Source: Flagellimonas taeanensis (GTDB lineage Bacteria > Bacteroidota > Bacteroidia > Flavobacteriales > Flavobacteriaceae). From it: a stretch of DNA of 64,000 bases. This document shows positions 53,094 to 60,862 of this stretch, in pieces. The notes beneath the pieces were generated by a model, which worked only from the letters and a program-made list of their open reading frames with translations, made no database searches and had not been told where the DNA came from. The stretch is from the NCBI RefSeq assembly GCF_003584105.1, contig NZ_QXFO01000023.1, positions 2,501 through 66,500 of the forward strand. Direction: 5' to 3'. Position 1 is the first letter of the stretch, and every line of letters starts with the position of its first letter. The translations under genes were made by a program, and so were the position numbers.

Positions 53094-53720
53094 ATGAATA
53101 TCAAACAAATTTTCAAGAACAATCAAAAATGGGTTCAAAGCAAACTGAACATAGACCCCAACTATTTCAAGAACCTATCGGAAGGGCAAAACCCCGATAT
53201 ACTTTACATTGGTTGTTCCGATAGCCGGGTAACTGCCGAAGAAATCATGGGGGTTTCACCGGGTGAGGCTTTTGTACACAGAAACATTGCCAATATGGTA
53301 CCCAATACGGATCTTAGTGCAATGTCCGTCATTGATTATGCGGTTCTTCATTTAAAAGTGAACCATGTAGTGGTCTGTGGCCATTATTATTGTGGAGGCA
53401 TTAAGGCGGCAATGCAGTCAAAAGATTTGGGGATCCTAAATCCCTGGCTCAGAAACGTTCGAGACGTATACCGTACCCATAGAGTGGAACTGAACTCCAT
53501 CGACGACGAAGAGTTAAAGTACAAACGGCTTGTTGAGCTCAATGTCCAGGAGCAATGCATAAATGTCATCAAAACGGCAGAAGTACAGCGAGCCAACAGG
53601 GAAAGAGGGATTACAGTTCACGGTTGGGTTTTTGACATACACTCAGGCAAACTGATCGATCTGGAAATCGATTTTGACAGGATTCTGAAAAATGTGATGG
53701 AAATCTACCACCTTGATTAG
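53094..53720 (+). CDS. Beta-class carbonic anhydrase
   Basis: This cytoplasmic zinc enzyme interconverts CO2 and bicarbonate and supplies carboxylases. The signature CSDSRVTAEEIMG has the zinc Cys (C41) and the Asp-Arg pair (D43, R45). The other zinc ligands are H97 and C100 in VVVCGHYYCGG. FVHRNIANMV is the usual helix. 208 residues is the short bacterial type. Stand-alone gene. No clear promoter was read in the AT-rich leader. Confidence 0.95.
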   Translation: MNIKQIFKNNQKWVQSKLNIDPNYFKNLSEGQNPDILYIGCSDSRVTAEEIMGVSPGEAFVHRNIANMVPNTDLSAMSVIDYAVLHLKVNHVVVCGHYYCGGIKAAMQSKDLGILNPWLRNVRDVYRTHRVELNSIDDEELKYKRLVELNVQEQCINVIKTAEVQRANRERGITVHGWVFDIHSGKLIDLEIDFDRILKNVMEIYHLD

Positions 53721-53810
53721 TGAAAGATACAGGCGCTACAACAACCACGCATGGGTAAATAATCCGAATTGTGGTTCAAATAAACAACAACTTTATCGGC
53801 ATTGAACCTG

Positions 53811-55058
53811 CTATTTCTTCCCATTAACATACATAGGCAGTTCAAATATTTCAAGTGAGAAGTAAGGCAGGGCCGCTAAAAGGTGGTCAAAGATATCCGC
53901 CATTACGTATTCATAGTTTTCCCAACGCTTGTCGGCACTGAAGACATATATTTCCAAAGGGATACCCTGTGGGGTCGGCTCCAACTGGCGAACCATCAGG
54001 GTCATTTTCTTGTTGATCGCCGAATGTTTCTCCAAATAATTGGTCACATACTTTCGGAACACGCCGAAATTGGTCAGGTTCCTTCCATTAATCAAAAGTT
54101 CCTTGTTGATCCCATTATCCCGATTGTAGGTAGTTATCTGTTCACTCCTTTGGGACAGGTAATCGGCCACTAATTGGATCTTCTTCAACGCTTCCACATC
54201 TTCCTGGGTCAAAAACCGGATGCTCTTCTGGCTGATGATCAGCGCCCGCTTGATCCGCCTTCCCCCAGAAACCTGCATGCCCCTCCAGTTCTTGAAGGAA
54301 TCGGATATCAAGGCATAGGTGGGAATGGTAGTTATGGTCTTGTCAAAATTCTGCACCTTGACAGTCGCCAATGTGATCTCGATCACATCCCCATCGGCCC
54401 CATATTTATCGAAAGTGATCCAATCCCCGATGCGTACCATGTCGTTTATGGTGACCTGTATGCTCGCCACAAAACCTAAAATGGAATCCTTGAATATGAG
54501 CAGGACCACGGCCGATGCGGCTCCCAATGTGGCGAAAAATTTCCAGATGGAGGTTTCGGTGACAATGACAAAAATGGTGAGCATCCCCACGATCCAGGCA
54601 AATATCATGAACACCTGCGTGTAACTGGCGATGGGCTTGTCCTTGAACTTGGGCAAGATCTTCAAATAGTCCTTCGTGCTCTTAAAGAACCTTCGGAACA
54701 CGGCAAGCGTCTGCAACACGAACAGGATCTTTACAATCTTTAAAGCGATGCCCCCGGCATAATCAAAATCCACAAAAACGACCGGGAGAAACTCGAACAG
54801 GAACAGCAAGGGGAATATATGCGCCACGGAACGGGGCACCTTATGGGCCACCAAAAAGTTGTCATAATTGTTCTTGGTTCTCCTTGCCAATCGAATGGAT
54901 ATGGCCCTCAGTACTTTCCACACCACCAAATCCAGAAGAAAAGCCAAGACCAGGACGACCACCAACAAGAGTACAAAATTGAGGTCGGAGGCCAAACCCT
55001 CGCTCATCCCCATTTTCAAGAGATAATCATACAACAAACGTCCCAAGTCACTGTCCAT
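53811..55058 (-). CDS. YbdG-like miniconductance mechanosensitive channel (MscS family)
   Basis: The 415 residues equal the E. coli YbdG length. After a periplasmic N terminus there are about five TM helices (LNFVLLLVVVLVLAFLLDLV, AHIFPLLFLFEFLPVVFVDF, IFAWIVGMLTIFVIVTETSI, and the pore helix block FATLGAASAVVLLIFKDSIL). The cytoplasmic beta domain has DMVRIGDWITFDKYGADGDV. YbdG traits are ISDSFKNWRGMQVSGGRRIK and a long C-terminal part. It would open under membrane tension to release solutes. Single-gene unit, converging with the carbonic anhydrase gene. Confidence 0.92.
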   Translation of the reverse strand: MDSDLGRLLYDYLLKMGMSEGLASDLNFVLLLVVVLVLAFLLDLVVWKVLRAISIRLARRTKNNYDNFLVAHKVPRSVAHIFPLLFLFEFLPVVFVDFDYAGGIALKIVKILFVLQTLAVFRRFFKSTKDYLKILPKFKDKPIASYTQVFMIFAWIVGMLTIFVIVTETSIWKFFATLGAASAVVLLIFKDSILGFVASIQVTINDMVRIGDWITFDKYGADGDVIEITLATVKVQNFDKTITTIPTYALISDSFKNWRGMQVSGGRRIKRALIISQKSIRFLTQEDVEALKKIQLVADYLSQRSEQITTYNRDNGINKELLINGRNLTNFGVFRKYVTNYLEKHSAINKKMTLMVRQLEPTPQGIPLEIYVFSADKRWENYEYVMADIFDHLLAALPYFSLEIFELPMYVNGKK

Positions 55059-55145
55059 AAAATCTAATTTTATAGGATATTATGGGCAAAATTACATTTT
55101 AACCCTACCAATTTGAAGCCAATGCCCTATTTTATTTGATACCAT

Positions 55146-55182
55146 GAAAGAAAAAGCCAAGCTCGTTCAACACAAGCTTGGC
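55146..55182 (-). terminator. Terminator of the operon ending at 55276
   Basis: On the minus strand GCCAAGC (55182-55176) pairs with GCTTGGC (55162-55156) and is followed by TTTTTCTTTC. It lies about 95 bases after the stop codon of the leftward small gene. Confidence 0.7.
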
Positions 55183-55275
55183 ATACCCATTCCATTTTAA
55201 ATAAAACTCCTTCAGCACCGATCCTCCACACAATTTAAATTCATAATCCAATAAAAAGGAACAGGCAATTCCAAT

Positions 55276-55653
55276 TCAGTCCAACAATCTGGAAAACAAC
55301 TTGGACTTTAATTTCCTATAGCTTTTCAAGTGCTCCATATACAGCTCCCGATGCTTTTCATGCTTGTTCAGATAATAGGTGTCACAGGCCATATCATCAC
55401 ACTCCCATGCATTTCGCATGGCATTTTCATAGCGGTACAGCATTCCTGATTTCAAGGTATTCTCCCTTTGAAGTGCCAGTAGTTCTACATGGAGGGCGGA
55501 ATCGTTCAGAAAACGGTCTTCCAAAGCCAAAAGCATACGAATTTCTTCATCGATATGTTCGAGGCTTTCAGCCCAATGCCCGACCTCCACTTTATCCTTT
55601 TTCAACATGATACGGTCATCGGCTTCATGGTCATTGAAAAGTCTTGAAGTCAT
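55276..55653 (-). CDS. Conserved-looking small protein of unknown function
   Basis: A 125-residue, highly charged, helical protein without a signal peptide. I do not recognise a family. Segments such as GHWAESLEHIDEEIRMLLAL and SRLLD at the C terminus give coiled-coil potential (KSYRKLKSKLF). Its start overlaps the Gre-like gene by four bases (ATGA), so the two are translated together and may work together. Clean codon use and a terminator support it as a real gene. Confidence 0.65.
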   Translation of the reverse strand: MTSRLFNDHEADDRIMLKKDKVEVGHWAESLEHIDEEIRMLLALEDRFLNDSALHVELLALQRENTLKSGMLYRYENAMRNAWECDDMACDTYYLNKHEKHRELYMEHLKSYRKLKSKLFSRLLD

Positions 55654-56078
55654 ATTATCATATCTATGTTTATTGGATTTTCCTCCTGCTCCACTTTCAA
55701 TATGGTGAGTTGTTGCTCACCGGCCGGGAAGTCCCATATCACGGTATCCCCTTCGGCATATCCCATGACGGCCGCCCCCATGGGTGCCAACACGGATATT
55801 TTATCGGTGGACACATCGCTGTTCTTGGGCAATACCAATTTGAATTTCTTGTGCCATCCGTTCTTGGCCCCGATGGTTATCCATGTGTTGAACCGAATCA
55901 CATCACGTGGCATGTCCTCGTGGTCCCTTATTTGGGCATGTTCCAGTTCCCCTGCCAGTTTTCCTATGGATTTTTGCTGTGTTTGGTCACTGTAATAGGC
56001 CGATAGGTTCACCAGTCGCTTGAGCAGGACATATTCCCCTTTTTCTATAATGAGGTTTCCGTGTTTCATAACAGCCAT
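55650..56078 (-). CDS. GreA/GreB-family C-terminal domain protein (Rnk-like)
   Basis: A 142-residue protein with a short N-terminal helical part (KHGNLIIEKGEYVLLKRLVN) and the Gre C-terminal FKBP-like domain from ~60 (DVIRFNTWITIGA, APMGAAVMGYAEGDTVIWDF). It lacks the long coiled-coil finger with acidic tip that makes GreA/GreB cleave RNA. It therefore is closer to Rnk-type regulators, which bind RNA polymerase near the secondary channel. Its ATG lies directly after the glutamate dehydrogenase stop codon. A role in transcription or metabolism control is inferred. Confidence 0.8.
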   Translation of the reverse strand: MAVMKHGNLIIEKGEYVLLKRLVNLSAYYSDQTQQKSIGKLAGELEHAQIRDHEDMPRDVIRFNTWITIGAKNGWHKKFKLVLPKNSDVSTDKISVLAPMGAAVMGYAEGDTVIWDFPAGEQQLTILKVEQEENPINIDMII

Positions 56079-57371
56079 TTATGGGAAAATACCTCGTTGT
56101 ACGTATGCATCCTCAAGCCGTTCTATGGCAATGATGAAAGCAGCGGTACGCTTGTCCACACCTCTCTTTTTGGAGGTTTCCATTACCCTGTTGAACGATT
56201 CCCTCAACTTCTTTTCCAGTTTGGTCATCACTTCTTCCAATTGCCAAATCTCCCCGCTTCGGTTCTGCAACCACTCAAAGTAACTTCCTATCACTCCGCC
56301 GGAATTGCACAATATATCGGGAAGGATCTCCACACCCCTTTGCAACAATATCTCTTCCGCTTCGACATCGGTCGGACCATTGGCCCCCTCTGCGATGAGC
56401 GCTGCCTTGATCTTGGAGGCATTTTCCACTGTGATCTGGTTCCCCAAAGCGGCTGGGACGCAGATGTCACAGTCCAATGCAAAGAATTCCGCATTGTCTA
56501 CGGATCGAGCCCCGGCAAAACCAAGAATACTGCCTTTATTGGCCTTTGTGTATTCCAAAAGTTTTTCTACCGATATTCCCTGATCGTTGTGGAGGGTTCC
56601 ATAGGCATCTTGTACCGCAACCAGTACGGCACCTTCATTTTCCAAGAAATGGGCCGTCCAATAGCCTACATTTCCGAATCCCTGTACAATGAACCTCTTG
56701 TCCTTCAAACTGATCCCATTGCTTTCCGCCCAAAACTTTATGGTAAGGAAGACACCATAGCCTGTGGCCCTGTCGCGTCCTTCCGAACCTCCTGCACCGA
56801 TGGGTTTTCCGGTCACCACATGGGTGTTGGTCGATCGCTCAGCCGGGGATTTGGTGGACATGTAGGTATCCAAGATCCAGGCCATGGTCTGTGAGTTGGT
56901 GTTTACATCGGGGGCCGGAATGTCCAGTTCAGGACCGATATTATCGCCCAAGGCATAGGTAAACCTTCGGGTAATCCTTTCCAGTTCGGCCTGGGAATAT
57001 TTGGAAGGGTCCAATTGTATCCCTCCTTTTGCCCCACCGTAGGGAAGCCCGGCCAACGAGGTCTTCCAGGTCATCCACATGGCCAATGCCCTTGCTGCAT
57101 CTATATCGACCGTTGGGTGATAGCGAAGGCCTCCTTTGTAGGGACCCAGTGCATTGTTGTGTTGGACGCGGTATCCGGTGAATATTTCTACTTCGCCATT
57201 ATCCATCCGCACAGGAAAGTGTACCAATATCTCATTGTTCGTCACTTCCAATATTTTCCGGATGTTGGAATTAAGGCCGATGATGGCCGCGGCATTGCTG
57301 AACTGTCTCATAACGTTGTCCAACATGCCCTGCTTCAACTGTACTTTTTGTTTGGGTGCTTCTGTTACCAT
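56079..57371 (-). CDS. Glutamate dehydrogenase (Glu/Leu/Phe/Val family)
   Basis: It converts glutamate to 2-oxoglutarate and ammonia (or back) with NAD(P), in the cytoplasm. The 430 residues are the usual hexameric short type. The substrate/catalytic block is PYKGGLRYHPTVDIDAARAL plus the Lys of GGAKGGIQLDP. LDIPAPDVNTNSQTMAWIL and the Rossmann motif FIVQGFGNVGYWTAHFL are clear. The 3' end abuts the Gre-like gene, and a small Cys-rich gene lies 9 bases upstream, so an operon is likely. The coenzyme type is not decided. Confidence 0.96.
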   Translation of the reverse strand: MVTEAPKQKVQLKQGMLDNVMRQFSNAAAIIGLNSNIRKILEVTNNEILVHFPVRMDNGEVEIFTGYRVQHNNALGPYKGGLRYHPTVDIDAARALAMWMTWKTSLAGLPYGGAKGGIQLDPSKYSQAELERITRRFTYALGDNIGPELDIPAPDVNTNSQTMAWILDTYMSTKSPAERSTNTHVVTGKPIGAGGSEGRDRATGYGVFLTIKFWAESNGISLKDKRFIVQGFGNVGYWTAHFLENEGAVLVAVQDAYGTLHNDQGISVEKLLEYTKANKGSILGFAGARSVDNAEFFALDCDICVPAALGNQITVENASKIKAALIAEGANGPTDVEAEEILLQRGVEILPDILCNSGGVIGSYFEWLQNRSGEIWQLEEVMTKLEKKLRESFNRVMETSKKRGVDKRTAAFIIAIERLEDAYVQRGIFP

Positions 57372-57380
57372 AATTGTAGT

Positions 57381-57587
57381 TTAAAACCAATTGTTGAATT
57401 CTTTCTTTGTTTGCACTCCATCACTTTGGGACCTTTCAAACAAAGACTTTTTTTTATGCCCTTCCATATAGTGTATGTATTCACTACACGAACTAATGTT
57501 GCTTTTGTCCTTCGTCAATTCACAAAAGGATAAAAACGTACAGGTGGAACATATGCTCCACTTGTATTTTTTTCTGACCTGTTCCAT
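57381..57587 (-). CDS. Small Cys-rich protein upstream of glutamate dehydrogenase
   Basis: The 68-residue frame from ATG 57587 (MEQVRKKYKW) holds four Cys at 13, 16, 22 and 34 in SICSTCTFLSFCELTKDKSN and ISSCSEYIHY. This C-x2-C-x5-C-x11-C pattern suggests a small zinc-binding fold. It ends 9 bases before gdhA, in the same orientation. The longer reading from 57713 adds 42 residues with no recognisable feature. I do not recognise a named family; small proteins like it may be conserved in Flavobacteria. Confidence 0.55.
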   Translation of the reverse strand: MEQVRKKYKWSICSTCTFLSFCELTKDKSNISSCSEYIHYMEGHKKKSLFERSQSDGVQTKKEFNNWF

Positions 57588-57879
57588 TTTTCTCAACTGC
57601 CATCGATTTTCACCGATCAAACTTGATCGGGGATCCATCGATATTTTACCAATCGTCTTTGGGCAAAAGGCATGCCCATAGACGTGCCAAAACCTTTGGA
57701 AACGCACAACCAATTGATAATCAGAATCAAAATGATTTCACGTAAAAGAGAAGGAGAATTTAATATGGGGTATTTTTACCCAGTCGGGGCATTATTCCCA
57801 TGATAGTCCATGTGTAATCAAAACAAATGCCCGCACTGCACTGGGCAGATTGGGCATCAAAAAAATAAAATTGAATGGG
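57588..57879. other. Intergenic, no gene seen
   Basis: About 290 bases between the Cys-rich gene and the end of the phosphatase gene. A minus-strand open frame (to 57713) covers part of it but looks unconserved. No clear terminator was found after the phosphatase. Confidence 0.4.
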
Positions 57880-59655
57880 CTACTGAGTTCCCAGTGCCTT
57901 AAGAATTTTATGGAAGACCTCTGTGTTTTCATACACCCCGTTGAACCTTTCGGCTTGGGGGCCATAGGCAAAAAGGGGCACCATGATTCCCGTATGGTCC
58001 ACCGTCAAAAAATCGCCCCGCACCACGCCTTCTTGCATGCTTCCGCCCACAATACCAAAACCAGAGGTTTCATGATCGGCCGTTATGACCACCAAGGTAT
58101 TCTTATGGACATCCGCAAAGCGAAGGGCCTCCGCAATGGCTTGGTCAAAATCCAACATTTCCTGCACAATGTCACGGGTACTATTGGAATGACCGCCGTT
58201 GTCTATCTGGGCACCTTCCACCATCAAGAAAAAGGGCGCCTTGTCCTTCCCTAGCACTTCCAAGGCCTTTTTCACACTTTTCGGCAGGGCATCCCCCCTT
58301 CCATTTTCCACAGATGGTGCTTTGTTCTCCCCTACATAAATGGCTTTTGGAGTTTTAAATTCCTGAAAAGTTTCGAGCTGTTGTGTGGTAAAGGCTTCTT
58401 TGATTTGATTTTCTTCATTCTTGCCCCCTGCCATGAAAAAACCCAATGGGCTTTGGCTCAAATCGGCAACAAGCCCTGGGGTGTCATCCCTTTCAACGCG
58501 GTGCGCATAAAAAGAGGAAGGGGTCGCCCCATATATGGCATCTGTGGTAACGATCGCAGTGTTGAAACCCTTCCCGGCGGCCACATCCACTAGATTGGTC
58601 AGCGGCTTCGCATCGGGACCAACCCCAATGGCCCTGTTATTGGTTTTTTGACCCGTGGCCATGGCCGTCGCCCCGGCAGCGGAATCGGTGATCAAATCAT
58701 CGTGGGAAGCTGTTCTCACGAGCCCAATGTTCTCTATTTGCGTCATGGTGAGGTTTCCCCTATTGGCAATCATGGCCGAAGTGATCTGTGCCAATCCGTT
58801 GCCATCCCCTATCATCAGGATGATATTTTGGGGGTTGGAATCCGCATCATATCCAAATTTTGGTTGGTACACCTCCTGTGGGCGTTCCAGTTTAAAGGTG
58901 TTTTTTTCGAGTTGATCCAAATAGGGTTTGGCCAACGCCGGCTTGTCCGTATTAATGAAATCCACCCCTAAGTTTGCCAAACGGGCCCAAGCGGTCTTGG
59001 TGTCGGGCGTGGCCCAGAAGCGGAAAGGTTTTCCTGTTGCTTTTGCCTTCTGTATGGCAGCCTGTACCGCTTCCTGCTCCGAAGCCACCATTCTTCCATA
59101 TCCGTTCCACACCGAAAATTGCTTGAAACTCACACTGATCAATGCTACTTTATCCAGATCGATCTTGCCCAACTCGTCCAAGTTCTGATGATCGAACCAG
59201 ATAAAATCCGGGTAGTTTTTATATGCATCAGGTTGTGGCCGATTCCCTGAAATCACGAACTTCACTTTGCCGCCGTCCAATAAAAAGGGGTAGCTTTTCA
59301 AGACCTCAACAAGTTTGTCCAAAGTACCGTATGCCTCGGACTTGAGATCGATGAGCAATTGCACCTCCCTCAATTCGTTGGACTTTTGTAGGCCGTTGAG
59401 CTTATCCAAGTATAATTTTTCAAAAGTTCTTCCGTGCTCTATCTCCTTCTCGGCATGGGTCACGTAGAGAGTGTCGTTTTGAAGGAACAGATCGGCCTCA
59501 ATGGATTCGGCCCCATTGCTATAGGCATACCAAAAGGGCAGTTCCTGTTCATAATCGTTATGGGAATGGACTTTGTAGTTGGTCTGGGCGCTGACTACCA
59601 CATGGGCATACAAAAGCCCGATGATGAGCATTGAGGTTTGTACTGTTCCTTTCAT
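57880..59655 (-). CDS. Alkaline phosphatase fused to a glycerophosphodiesterase-like domain
   Basis: Two exported hydrolase domains in one 591-residue protein. After a signal peptide (ends VVVSAQ) residues ~27-250 match a PI-PLC/GDPD-type TIM barrel: VHSHNDYEQ (H30, H32, N33), SIEADLFL (E53, D55) and VTHAEKE (H67). From ~274 an alkaline phosphatase follows: ILMIGDGNGLA (metal D284), TDSAAGATAMATGQK (Ser nucleophile S325), VEGAQIDNGGHSN, and VVITADHETSGFG. The first domain would release a phosphomonoester from a phosphodiester and the second would then release phosphate. It starts two bases after the stop of the second phosphatase. Last gene of the SusCD operon. Confidence 0.9.
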   Translation of the reverse strand: MKGTVQTSMLIIGLLYAHVVVSAQTNYKVHSHNDYEQELPFWYAYSNGAESIEADLFLQNDTLYVTHAEKEIEHGRTFEKLYLDKLNGLQKSNELREVQLLIDLKSEAYGTLDKLVEVLKSYPFLLDGGKVKFVISGNRPQPDAYKNYPDFIWFDHQNLDELGKIDLDKVALISVSFKQFSVWNGYGRMVASEQEAVQAAIQKAKATGKPFRFWATPDTKTAWARLANLGVDFINTDKPALAKPYLDQLEKNTFKLERPQEVYQPKFGYDADSNPQNIILMIGDGNGLAQITSAMIANRGNLTMTQIENIGLVRTASHDDLITDSAAGATAMATGQKTNNRAIGVGPDAKPLTNLVDVAAGKGFNTAIVTTDAIYGATPSSFYAHRVERDDTPGLVADLSQSPLGFFMAGGKNEENQIKEAFTTQQLETFQEFKTPKAIYVGENKAPSVENGRGDALPKSVKKALEVLGKDKAPFFLMVEGAQIDNGGHSNSTRDIVQEMLDFDQAIAEALRFADVHKNTLVVITADHETSGFGIVGGSMQEGVVRGDFLTVDHTGIMVPLFAYGPQAERFNGVYENTEVFHKILKALGTQ

Positions 59656-59656
59656 T

Positions 59657-60787
59657 TTATTTCTTTTTTTGATCTATTGCTTGGCGTATTTTATGATAAA
59701 TCTCGTTGTTTTCATAAATACCCTGAAAGTTTTCGGCCCCATGACCAGCGGCAAAAACAGGAATCAGCTCGCCACTGTGCTGATCGGTATTGAAATTTAC
59801 CGATACCTTTTCAGGAACTTCCTGCTTGTTTCCCGTGCTTTCATCCACCTCATAGTACTTGCCAATGCTGGCCCCTCCCGTTTCATGGTCGGCGGTGACC
59901 ACCAACAAGGTATTGGGATGCTTTTCGACATAATCCAATACGGTTCCCAAGGTCTTGTCAAAGTCCAGCACTTCGGAAACCATCATCCCGGCATCCTCGG
60001 CATGTCCGCCCCAATCAATATAGGAACCTTCCACCATCAAGAAAAATGGTTTTCCGTTTTGCCCAAAATAATCGAGGGCCAAAGCAGTGGCGTCACCCAA
60101 GAACTCTCCTCTTCCCTCTGTTTTTGAGGGAACACCCTCCTCGGCAAGAAGGTAAGCATTCCTTTTCCCTAATTCGGTCTTGGAAAGCTCCAAGGTGTCC
60201 AAGTGATAATTTTCATCCTCCAAGACCTTAAAAAGGTCTTTACCATCTGCTCTTTTATTGAAGAACTTTTTTCCACCACCTGCAAGGAAATCCACTTTGG
60301 CCGTGGCCAATTGCAAAGCGATTTCCTCGTGCATGTCCCGATCTTTTACGTGGGCATAAAAACTGGCCGGTGTGGCATGGGTGATGGTGGTGAGGCTGAT
60401 AAGTCCCGTTTGGTAGCCCTGCTTTTGAAGTTGCTCCATTATGGTTTCTTGGGGAATGGTGTCGACCGAGACGCCTATGGCCCTTTTGTAAGTTTTTTGG
60501 CCAATGGCAAAGGCGGTTGCGCCCGCTGCCGAGTCGGTAATCCTATGGCTTTTGTCGGACGTCTTGTGCAACCCTATATGCTTGAAGCGTGAAAAATTGG
60601 GTGTATCGCTGCCAAAATAATAGGCAGTGGATACTTGGGGAACGCCCATCCCATCCCCTATCATCAAAATGATGCTCAAGGGTTCCCCGGTGGTAGTTTC
60701 TGGATTCTTTTCTTCTTTCGTACTTGTGGTACAGCTTGCGGTCCCCATCAATAGGGCCATGGCTATATATTTCCAATGTGTGTTCAT
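59657..60787 (-). CDS. Alkaline phosphatase lipoprotein
   Basis: A PhoA-family phosphomonoesterase of 376 residues with a lipobox (MGTASCTTS, Cys19), so it is probably bound to the outer membrane. Metal and catalytic motifs: ILMIGDGMGVPQVS, DSAAGATAFAIGQKTYKRAI (Ser nucleophile), EGSYIDWGGHAED, and VTADHETGGASIG. It works on phosphomonoesters. The start at 60787 is chosen for its lipoprotein signal; the longer ORF reads through the hairpin upstream. A terminator-like hairpin lies between it and the SusD gene upstream, so it may be less transcribed than susCD. Confidence 0.93.
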   Translation of the reverse strand: MNTHWKYIAMALLMGTASCTTSTKEEKNPETTTGEPLSIILMIGDGMGVPQVSTAYYFGSDTPNFSRFKHIGLHKTSDKSHRITDSAAGATAFAIGQKTYKRAIGVSVDTIPQETIMEQLQKQGYQTGLISLTTITHATPASFYAHVKDRDMHEEIALQLATAKVDFLAGGGKKFFNKRADGKDLFKVLEDENYHLDTLELSKTELGKRNAYLLAEEGVPSKTEGRGEFLGDATALALDYFGQNGKPFFLMVEGSYIDWGGHAEDAGMMVSEVLDFDKTLGTVLDYVEKHPNTLLVVTADHETGGASIGKYYEVDESTGNKQEVPEKVSVNFNTDQHSGELIPVFAAGHGAENFQGIYENNEIYHKIRQAIDQKKK

Positions 60788-60802
60788 ATTTCTTTGTTGT
60801 TT

Positions 60803-60840
60803 AAAAAAAATGCGGCAAGCGGAAAATTCCTCCTGCCGCA
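60803..60840 (-). terminator. Hairpin with T-run between SusD and the phosphatases
   Basis: On the minus strand TGCGGCA (60840-60834) pairs with TGCCGCA (60817-60811) and is followed by TTTTTTTT (60810-60803). It lies 23 bases after the SusD stop and before the first phosphatase gene, in the middle of the predicted operon, so it may attenuate. Confidence 0.75.
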
Positions 60841-60862
60841 TATACTATATAGTATTGGCAAA

